From contig DYON01000109.1 in NCBI GenBank assembly GCA_020720525.1, forward strand, positions 1 to 8,597: a stretch of DNA of 8,597 nucleotides, read 5' to 3'. The notes beneath the pieces are model-generated. The model was not told where the DNA came from and made no database searches. It saw only the letters and a program-made list of their open reading frames with translations. Below are positions 1-5,501 of this stretch, one piece after another. A program made the translations under genes and the position numbers. The stretch comes from Acetofilamentum sp. Its GTDB lineage: Bacteria; Bacteroidota; Bacteroidia; Bacteroidales; DTU049. Each line of letters begins with the position of its first letter. Within the stretch, counting starts at the first letter, position 1.

Positions 1-600
1 AGCGATTTTTTGGCGCGCACCCATACCTCTCGCGAACAGATGGTGTTGCTTATTCGAGCTGGAGCATTCGCATTTACAGGCAAGCAAAAGCCCGAACTGT
101 TGTGGTAAACCTTGTCGGGCGAAAAGGTGTCGGGTCCACCTGAGTCCAGCGGCAAGCTCTTCGGCTTCACTCATCAGTTGCCACATCTGCCTTCGCTCGA
201 GACTTCGATTGTTGAAGATGCGTACGACGAGATTGAATTGTTGGGATTTCCGGTGTCGATGACTTGGTTCGATTTGCTGCAGACTTCATTTCGGGGTGAG
301 ATTTCGTCCACAGGAATGCCAGAGCTGGTGGGACACTCTGTGCGTATGATTGCAGTGCTGGTAGCTATTAAGTCTGTTCGTACCAAGAAAAATGAAAAAA
401 TGTATTTTGCCAGCTTCATGGATGTGCAAGGCAACTTCTTTGAAGCTGTTCATTTTCCTGATAGCCTTCGAAAATATCCGTTTCGCGGCAACGGCGTGTA
501 TTTGCTGTATGGTAAGGTAATCAACGATTTAGGTGCTTTGAACTTGCAGGTCGAAAAAATGGCCAAGATGCCGCTAAAACCCGATCCACGCGGCGGATGA
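1..600 (+). pseudogene. dnaE: DNA polymerase III alpha subunit, C-terminal part, interrupted by in-frame TAA
   Basis: This is the 3' end of a replicative or DnaE2-like DNA polymerase alpha subunit gene whose start lies left of the window. Frame 1 is open from base 1 (SDFLARTHTSREQ, then LIRAGAFAFTGKQKPELLW), stops at TAA 106-108, and continues in the same frame to TGA at 598-600. The part after the stop keeps DnaE features: EDAYDEIELLGFPVS, then an OB-fold region (about 331-567) with VRMIAVLVAIKSVRTKK, MYFASFMDVQGNFFEAVHFP and the tail MPLKPDPR, which from memory resembles the end of the roughly 1000-residue Bacteroidota DnaE. Homology thus runs across the stop without a frameshift. TAA is one base from GAA (Glu). 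A separate gene starting at TTG 112 is unlikely, as it would begin mid-domain. A real nonsense mutation and a sequencing error are both possible. Family assignment is confident; gene status is not. Confidence 0.8.
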
Positions 601-603
601 AGT

Positions 604-623
604 TTTTGATTGTTGTATCAAAA
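604..623 (+). terminator. weak AT-rich hairpin after dnaE
   Basis: A perfect 7-bp inverted repeat (TTTTGAT / ATCAAAA) with a 6-base loop lies four bases after the dnaE stop codon. There is no U-tract after the stem, so it is at best a weak terminator and may be chance in AT-rich sequence. Confidence 0.25.
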
Positions 624-668
624 TGGTTGAATTTGTGTTTGTGAAAAACAGTTTTAGCAAGTAATAAT

Positions 669-676
669 TACATTTG
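669..676 (+). promoter_or_regulatory. Bacteroidota -7 box for the IspZ-Nudix fusion gene
   Basis: TACATTTG matches the Bacteroidota -7 consensus TAnnTTTG exactly. It ends 16 bases before the ATG at 693. I see no clear -33 TTTG at the usual spacing; the nearest, at 638-641, is too far upstream. It suggests that the gene is transcribed independently of dnaE. Confidence 0.5.
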
Positions 677-692
677 CAGTAAAATATTTTTG

Positions 693-1751
693 ATGAATCC
701 CATCTTGTCGAAATTGCTTCCAGGGCTGTTGCCATTGATTGTTTTTATTGCAGCCGACGAAATTTTTGGTACTGCAATTGGAATTGCAGTTGCGCTTGGG
801 TTTGGAATAGTGCAACTCATCTATATGCGCATTCGCCAAAAAGTGTGGGATCGTTTTGTGCTCATCGATACAGCTCTTCTTATAGTTCTCGGAGCTGTTT
901 CTTTATCGCTCGACGACGAAAAGCTTTTTCTGTGGAAACCCGTATTGATGGACGTATTGCTTATCGGGTTTCTCCTTTTTTCGTTGCTATCGCGCAAAAA
1001 TCTGTTTCTACTCATGTCGAAACGCTACATGGGCGAAATGGAACTCGACGAAACGCAAAAGAGATTTTTCAATCGCAATTTATGGGCATTTTTAATGGTG
1101 GCAGCTATTCATGCTTTGGCAACCGTTTATTCAATTTATTTCCTCAGCAAGGAAGCTTGGTTGTTTGTTGGTGGAACATTGCTCTATATTATGATGGGAA
1201 TTTATCTTGTAGCCATGTTTCTGATGCAAAAACTTCGCAGGCCACGTAGTTCAGTTGAATATGTTCCTGTGGTTGACGAAGAAGGAAAAATTGTTGAGCG
1301 CGCAAGCCGTTACGAGGTGCACGACGGTTCGCACAAGCTGCATCCGGTTGTTCATTTGCATGTTGTGCGGCACGATGGCGCATTTTTGTTGCAGTTGCGC
1401 CCCAAAGACAAACTCATTCAGCCTGGGAAATGGGATACTTCGGTTGGTGGCCACGTTTCGTGGGGCGAAAGTATCGAAAAAGCGTTGCAGCGCGAAACCC
1501 GCGAAGAAATTGGTCTCAAGTCGTTCAAACCGTTATTTTCGCAGAAATATATTTGGAAAAGCGACGTTGAAACCGAATTGGTTTTTGTATTTATTCATCG
1601 TGCATTGGAGAGCGATAAGTTTGCTCATACCTCCGAAGTGACCGATTTGAGATGGTGGACAATCCCCGAAATAAAGCGAAACTTAAAAAAAGGCGTCTTT
1701 ACCCCCAATTTTGAACTCGAATTTTCGATGCTATTGAAGAAAAACACGTAA
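693..1751 (+). CDS. IspZ/YciB-like membrane domain fused to a Nudix hydrolase
   Basis: This 352-residue protein has two parts. Residues 1-180 are hydrophobic with about six predicted membrane segments (near 8-25, 26-45, 54-72, 83-100, 129-152 and 157-178) and resemble septation protein A (IspZ/YciB): LLPLIVFIAADEIFG near the start and a D-E-K-x-F-x-WKP motif at 75-83. Residues 190-352 form a cytoplasmic Nudix domain with a complete Nudix box at 253-275 (G253, E259, R267-E268, E271-E272, G274). LQLRPKDKLIQPGKWD-type wording before the box recalls the isopentenyl-diphosphate isomerase/YfcD branch, so a diphosphate-linked substrate is likely but not identifiable. ATG 693 is preferred to the TTG three bases upstream. 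A -7 box lies at 669-676. The stop touches the stop of the convergent SRPBCC gene. The domain calls are strong; the role of the fusion is unknown. Confidence 0.85.
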   Translation: MNPILSKLLPGLLPLIVFIAADEIFGTAIGIAVALGFGIVQLIYMRIRQKVWDRFVLIDTALLIVLGAVSLSLDDEKLFLWKPVLMDVLLIGFLLFSLLSRKNLFLLMSKRYMGEMELDETQKRFFNRNLWAFLMVAAIHALATVYSIYFLSKEAWLFVGGTLLYIMMGIYLVAMFLMQKLRRPRSSVEYVPVVDEEGKIVERASRYEVHDGSHKLHPVVHLHVVRHDGAFLLQLRPKDKLIQPGKWDTSVGGHVSWGESIEKALQRETREEIGLKSFKPLFSQKYIWKSDVETELVFVFIHRALESDKFAHTSEVTDLRWWTIPEIKRNLKKGVFTPNFELEFSMLLKKNT

Positions 1752-2156
1752 TCAACCGTTGTATTTCTTTTCCAAAGCAGCAGCAATCATTTCAAGAACG
1801 TTTTTCAGGGGTCTGCTTATCATCATTCGAAACATAGGCGGAATTTCGACACGAGCGCCAACAATGGCTTCGGTTTTGGGCGAAATGTCTTTCATTTCGA
1901 TATAAATAGCTAATTCACCACTAACAGGAAGCGACATATCGGGTTCAACTTCCACCATTCCTTGTTCGCGACGTCTGAAACGCAATTTTACCAAGCCAGC
2001 ACCTTCGGCTTTGAATTGGCAAAAATCTGCTGTTGCCTCCCAATCTTGAACTTTGCCATCGAGCAAGCTGCTAAAATTGCGAAAATCGCTTAAAAACTCA
2101 AATACAGTTATTCGTTCGGCATTGAGTGTTACTTTTTTGCTTTCAAATTCGGCCAT
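1752..2156 (-). CDS. SRPBCC/START-fold protein encoded next to pyrE
   Basis: This 134-residue soluble protein has no signal peptide or membrane segment. The layout fits the SRPBCC (START/Bet v 1-like) fold: an N-terminal strand (FESKKVTLN), a helix pair (ITVFEFLSDFRNFSSLL), a run of alternating strands (QFKAEGAGLVKLRF, MVEVEP, ELAIYIEM, EAIVGARVEI) and a long C-terminal helix (RPLKNVLEMIAAALEKKY). Such folds make a hydrophobic ligand cavity; no ligand or catalytic residue can be named. The ATG at 2156 is chosen because it comes one base after the pyrE stop (TAG-T-ATG), which suggests translational coupling; the open frame further upstream lies inside pyrE. From memory, Bacteroidota genomes often keep an SRPBCC gene beside pyrE. 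No gene-specific promoter is visible, so it is probably cotranscribed with pyrE. Confidence 0.8.
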   Translation of the reverse strand: MAEFESKKVTLNAERITVFEFLSDFRNFSSLLDGKVQDWEATADFCQFKAEGAGLVKLRFRRREQGMVEVEPDMSLPVSGELAIYIEMKDISPKTEAIVGARVEIPPMFRMMISRPLKNVLEMIAAALEKKYNG

Positions 2157-2157
2157 A

Positions 2158-2799
2158 CTATTTTCCCCATGATTCGGGCTGTTGACGCCACTGGTTGAGT
2201 AATTCAATTTGATCAGAACCAATAACTCCTTGCTCGAGAGCTATTTCAGTTAAATGAGGATAATTGCTGAGCGTTGTTAGTTCGCAATTGGCTTCGGCAA
2301 AACTGCTTTCGGCATGCGGAAAAGCGTAGCTAAAAATGGCTGCCATTCCCAAAACATTGCCTTCGGCTGCTCGAATTGCATCTACTGCACGTAAGCTCGA
2401 ACCACCAGTCGAAATGAGGTCTTCGATCACTACCACTTTTTGTCCAGCATTCAATACGCCTTCAATCTGATTTTGCAAGCCATGATCTTTGGCCGACGAC
2501 CGAACATAAATAAATGGAAGCTGAAGTTGATGAGCTATGAGCATTCCCATTGGAATGCCCGCAGTAGCCACACCAGCAATTACTTCGGCGCCAGCATATT
2601 TGTTTTTTACAATATCAACAAAGAAGTTTAGTATTTTATTCCGCGTGTCGGGAAACGACAAAGTTTTGCGGTTATCACAATAAATGGGCGATTTCCAACC
2701 ACTTGCCCATGTAAATGGATTTGCCGGATTCAATTTTATTGCTTTAATTTGCAAAAGCATCCGGGCTGTTTCTGCTGCTATTTCTTTCGTGTAAATCAT
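2158..2799 (-). CDS. pyrE: orotate phosphoribosyltransferase
   Basis: PyrE converts orotate and PRPP to orotidine 5'-monophosphate and pyrophosphate, the fifth step of de novo pyrimidine synthesis, in the cytoplasm as a dimer. The 213-residue protein has the usual length. Diagnostic motifs are NPFTWASGWKSPIYCDNR (25-44), the flexible catalytic loop R100, K104, H106, G107, and the PRPP-binding loop VVVIEDLISTGGSS (122-135) with the adjacent Glu-Asp. I choose the ATG at 2799 (MIYTKEIAAE) because it fits the conserved N-terminus of Bacteroidota PyrE; the open frame extends upstream but would cross the promoter. An exact -7 box ends four bases before this ATG, so the mRNA may be leaderless or nearly so. 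The gene is divergent from the Nudix gene, with the starts only bases apart, and is followed after one base by the SRPBCC gene. Confidence 0.95.
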   Translation of the reverse strand: MIYTKEIAAETARMLLQIKAIKLNPANPFTWASGWKSPIYCDNRKTLSFPDTRNKILNFFVDIVKNKYAGAEVIAGVATAGIPMGMLIAHQLQLPFIYVRSSAKDHGLQNQIEGVLNAGQKVVVIEDLISTGGSSLRAVDAIRAAEGNVLGMAAIFSYAFPHAESSFAEANCELTTLSNYPHLTEIALEQGVIGSDQIELLNQWRQQPESWGK

Positions 2800-2803
2800 G
2801 ACA

Positions 2804-2811
2804 CAAATGTA
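2804..2811 (-). promoter_or_regulatory. -7 box for pyrE, overlapping the divergent Nudix start codon
   Basis: On the minus strand the sequence reads TACATTTG-TGTC-ATG, an exact TAnnTTTG box four bases before the pyrE ATG. A -33-like TTTA (2830-2833) lies at about the right distance. The plus-strand Nudix ATG at 2807-2809 lies inside this box. Transcription would start at or within a base or two of the A of ATG, implying a leaderless message. Confidence 0.6.
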
Positions 2812-3427
2812 TAAAGTTTTTCTTAGAGATAAAGTGATTTGCTTCACTTCTCCTGATGAATCTGTTTTGAGTCGCGATTTTGTGTTGTTAGATCCCGACC
2901 TTTCCAGTATTCAAGAGATTCTAAACAAAATTGATAAGCAAAAAGATTGCAACACATTTTACCTGATATCTACCGATCCCGAAAAACTTTTTATCAATTT
3001 CTACACACGAATGAAAATTGTTGCAGCTGCTGGTGGTGTGGTAACAAACAGCGACAACGAAATGCTTTTTATTTATCGTCGCGGTCATTGGGACTTGCCT
3101 AAAGGCAAAATCGACTTCGGCGAAACCGAAGAACATGCTGCTGTGCGCGAAGTGACCGAAGAAACAGGACTGAAAAACCTAAGAATTGTTCATCGTCTTG
3201 CGTCGTCGTATCATGTTTATACCATCGGACATGAATGGATTTTGAAAGAAACTCATTGGTTTTTGATGGAATCGATGGGCGACGGAGTGCTCAAGCCACA
3301 AATTGAAGAAGGTATTTCAGATTTGGAATGGGTTGAACAACAAGATATTGAAAAAATGGTTGAAAAAGTTTATTTGTCGCTTCAATCGGTTGTGAAAGAG
3401 TCGATAGAATTTATTGCCCAACCTTAA
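2807..3427 (+). CDS. Nudix hydrolase, stand-alone
   Basis: This 206-residue cytoplasmic protein has an N-terminal region of about 70 residues (MYKVFLRDKVICF) and then a Nudix domain with a complete Nudix box at 100-122: GKIDFGETEEHAAVREVTEETGL pattern with G100, E106, R114-E115, E118-E119 and G121. HWDLPKG before the box is typical of the Ap4A/nucleotide pyrophosphohydrolase-like branch. Substrate cannot be fixed; a nucleoside polyphosphate linked to a leaving group is likely. ATG 2807 is preferred because related proteins, from memory, start MYKVF; ATG 2798 is an in-frame alternative three codons upstream that shares its bases with the pyrE start. No exact -7 box precedes it. The 3' end overlaps the convergent thioredoxin-fold gene by 17 bases. 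Confidence 0.85.
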   Translation: MYKVFLRDKVICFTSPDESVLSRDFVLLDPDLSSIQEILNKIDKQKDCNTFYLISTDPEKLFINFYTRMKIVAAAGGVVTNSDNEMLFIYRRGHWDLPKGKIDFGETEEHAAVREVTEETGLKNLRIVHRLASSYHVYTIGHEWILKETHWFLMESMGDGVLKPQIEEGISDLEWVEQQDIEKMVEKVYLSLQSVVKESIEFIAQP

Positions 3428-4880
3428 AACTTTGGGTGGTAACCACTTTTTTCCCAGCTATTTTATCGAACAATTCTACAACACCTTCGCTAGGAATGGG
3501 AGTGCAATAGTCGATAATGCTCCCATCTTTTGCAAGTAGCATACAATGAGGATAGGTTTTTATACTGAGTTGTTCTGCAATTTCATAATAGCCGTTGAAG
3601 CTGTAAAAAGGGAAAGAAAATGCGTTTTCTTGAAGAAAATAATACAATTTCAGTGGCTCGCGGTCCATACTCACTGCTACAAACCGAATACTGTCCGACC
3701 AATCGTTTTGTAACTTTTCAACAACTTGAAGCTCCGAAAGGCATGCATGACTCCATGTAGTGAAAAAAAACATGAATGTGTATTTTCCATACAGCGAATC
3801 GCGACTTATTTTTTCATCGTCAATCGATTTAAACTCGAATTCGGGTAATTTTGCTCCAGCTTTGTATCTTGTAAGCATAAAAGCCAAATTTTCTGCAATG
3901 CGACCCTGTAAATCGAATTTGGTGGTTTTCGTATATATATGCAGAATTTTTATCAGACTGTCTTGTTCGAAAGTTGCCGATGTGTACCAATCGCGAATAT
4001 TGAGAAGCAAAACAGCTTCGCGTATTTGCTCGTTGCGAAGCAAAGTATCTTTACCAAGCGAATCAATCAATCCTGTGAGATTGGTTTTATGATTTACATT
4101 TACAATAATATCGTAAGGAGGTATTTTTTTTGAAACTCCATAAATGAAATCGGTAAAATAATTACTGAAAAAATCCATGTACGAAACATTATCGTAAAGT
4201 ATGGGTTTTTTGTACAAAAAATTGTCGAACAGACTTTTTTTGCTGCGCGAATAGGTAGTTAATTGAAGATTTGCTAACGAATAGGTGAAATATGAATGAA
4301 AAAAATCGTTGTTTATTTTGATATATTTTGCATTCATTTCCATTGCGAAACTATCGATTTTCGTTTTTGGAGGCCGCATAATCGATTTGGCCTGCATGCC
4401 TTCGTGCATTCCAGAGAGTTTCATGAGAAAATTAGACAAATCGTAATTGTATTTGCCTATCAGGCTGTTGATGTCGGTGCTATCGTTGTTTTTTAAAGTG
4501 TATTTCAAACTCACCGACGAAAGAAGTGGTACATAAATGCGGCTGGGGTCTTTGTAATCAAATTTTTCGAATTCAATATTGTAGGTTTTACCAGCAGGAA
4601 TATAGATTTCGGGACTTATAAAATCCATGATTCTAAAAAAGCTCATTATTACTTGCTTATCAAATACATTTAGAGCGATGCTAAAATGACCAGTCGAATC
4701 GATAGGCGCACGCGCAATCAACACTTCGCGAAAGCTAATATAATCGTCCCATTTGTAAAGCCTGATTTCGAGATTCTCGGCACCAGGAGCATATCCCTTA
4801 ATGGTGGTTTTTGCAGCAAACAATGCGCTGGAAAACAGCAACACGAAAGCTATTGTAAGTCGAATCTGTTTAGTGCCCAT
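3411..4880 (-). CDS. exported thioredoxin-fold (TlpA/AhpC-TSA-like) protein with degenerate CxxC
   Basis: This 489-residue protein begins with a signal peptide (MGTKQIRLTIAFVLLFSSALFAA, cut near 22-23), so it acts in the periplasm or is membrane attached. Residues 25-110 look like the beta-rich DUF4369-like domain common before Bacteroidota thioredoxins (KGYAPGAENLEIRLYKWDD). Residues 110-340 are a helical middle region. Residues 344-478 are a thioredoxin fold: GAKLPEFEF, YTFMFFFTTWSHAC, RFVAVSMD, then TYPHCMLLAKDG with the cis-proline at 444. The active-site CxxC is Ser377-His-Ala-Cys380, so the usual nucleophilic first Cys is missing. Extra Cys at 446 and 458 might substitute or may be structural. 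A normal disulfide reductase activity is therefore doubtful. The gene starts 39 bases after coaD, probably in the same operon, with a purine-rich GAGGG about eight bases before ATG. Confidence 0.75.
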   Translation of the reverse strand: MGTKQIRLTIAFVLLFSSALFAAKTTIKGYAPGAENLEIRLYKWDDYISFREVLIARAPIDSTGHFSIALNVFDKQVIMSFFRIMDFISPEIYIPAGKTYNIEFEKFDYKDPSRIYVPLLSSVSLKYTLKNNDSTDINSLIGKYNYDLSNFLMKLSGMHEGMQAKSIMRPPKTKIDSFAMEMNAKYIKINNDFFHSYFTYSLANLQLTTYSRSKKSLFDNFLYKKPILYDNVSYMDFFSNYFTDFIYGVSKKIPPYDIIVNVNHKTNLTGLIDSLGKDTLLRNEQIREAVLLLNIRDWYTSATFEQDSLIKILHIYTKTTKFDLQGRIAENLAFMLTRYKAGAKLPEFEFKSIDDEKISRDSLYGKYTFMFFFTTWSHACLSELQVVEKLQNDWSDSIRFVAVSMDREPLKLYYFLQENAFSFPFYSFNGYYEIAEQLSIKTYPHCMLLAKDGSIIDYCTPIPSEGVVELFDKIAGKKVVTTQSFKVGQ

Positions 4881-4919
4881 TTCTTCCCTCTTTCAAATAT
4901 TAACGAACAAGATAGCTCG

Positions 4920-5396
4920 TTATTGCCATGCTTCAATTAGCCCCGACACCAATTCGGGAACAAAAAGACTTATATCGCCACCATTGCGATGAATATCGCG
5001 AACTATTGATGAGTTGATGGGTGTGTGTTCGGGACGGGTGAGCATGAAAATATTTTCTATTTGTGGGTAAAGCATTTTATTTACTTGCCCAACGCTACGT
5101 TCAAATTCAAAGTCGGCCGAAGTGCGCAAACCACGCAAAATGTAATTGGCATTTTGTTTCAAACAATAATCGACTGTGAGACCGTGATAATGGTCGATAC
5201 GTATATTTTTTAAATCTGCAAAAACAATTTTTAGCCATTCAACACGTTTGTCGAGTGGAAAATATGACTTTTTGTCGGCATTTACGCCAATTGCAACAAC
5301 GAGTTCGTCGAACAGTGGCGCCGATCGGCGAACAATGTTTTCGTGTCCTTTTGTTACAGGATCGAAAGAGCCAGGAAAAACCGCAATTCTCTTCAT
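4920..5396 (-). CDS. coaD: phosphopantetheine adenylyltransferase
   Basis: CoaD joins 4'-phosphopantetheine and ATP to dephospho-CoA and pyrophosphate, the penultimate step of coenzyme A synthesis, as a cytoplasmic hexamer. The 158-residue length is typical. The N-terminus MKRIAVFPGSFDPVTKGHENIV contains the nucleotidyltransferase motif T15-x-G17-H18 and the substrate-contacting GSFDP loop. RGLRTSADFEFE (88-99) and the ATP-binding INSSIVRDI (127-135; usually ISSSxVRE) are both present. The ATG at 5396 is fixed by this conserved start. Two exact TAnnTTTG boxes lie just upstream, and a strong terminator isolates it from the T9SS gene before it. It is probably the first gene of an operon with the thioredoxin-fold gene. 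Confidence 0.96.
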   Translation of the reverse strand: MKRIAVFPGSFDPVTKGHENIVRRSAPLFDELVVAIGVNADKKSYFPLDKRVEWLKIVFADLKNIRIDHYHGLTVDYCLKQNANYILRGLRTSADFEFERSVGQVNKMLYPQIENIFMLTRPEHTPINSSIVRDIHRNGGDISLFVPELVSGLIEAWQ

Positions 5397-5400
5397 GCTG

Positions 5401-5419
5401 CAAATTTAGTTCAAAAGTA
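5401..5419 (-). promoter_or_regulatory. two tandem -7 boxes for coaD
   Basis: On the minus strand TACTTTTG (5412-5419) and TAAATTTG (5401-5408) both match TAnnTTTG exactly, 15 and 4 bases before the coaD ATG. The upstream box has the same spacing as those of the barrel and IspZ-Nudix genes and is the likelier one; the nearer box would give a leaderless mRNA. No clear -33 element is seen for either. Confidence 0.5.
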
Positions 5420-5447
5420 CGATTTTTTGAGTATATGATTTTTTGAT

Positions 5448-5479
5448 AAAAAAAAGCTGCCCTTGCAAGGGCAGCTTTT
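5448..5479 (-). terminator. intrinsic terminator of the T9SS-exported protein gene
   Basis: Bases 5452-5479 are a perfect 28-base palindrome with a GCTGCCC core, able to form a stem of about 12 bp with a small loop. On the minus strand it ends in a run of eight T (5448-5455), the classical rho-independent form. It starts 22 bases after the stop at 5502 and ends before the coaD promoter, so it separates the two transcription units. Confidence 0.9.
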
Positions 5480-5501
5480 GAAGTAAGTAAATCAGGAATG
5501 A

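Noticed and set aside
106..108. TAA recoded as a sense codon
   Set aside because: TAA ends the IspZ-Nudix, stand-alone Nudix, thioredoxin-fold, coaD and T9SS genes at conserved or plausible ends, and no other gene here has an internal TAA.
112..600. Independent gene starting at TTG 112
   Set aside because: The frame is the direct continuation of DnaE and would start in the middle of a conserved domain, with no promoter.
845..1249. 134-codon plus-strand open frame inside the IspZ-Nudix gene
   Set aside because: It is in another frame of a gene with clear domain matches and shows low-complexity, Arg/Ser-rich shadow composition.
2157..2222. Longer SRPBCC protein starting at 2222
   Set aside because: The extra residues come from the pyrE 3' end read in another frame; the ATG at 2156 directly after the pyrE stop is far more plausible.
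2800..2847. N-terminal extension of PyrE to 2847
   Set aside because: It would cross the -7 box and the Nudix start, and the added residues do not resemble PyrE.
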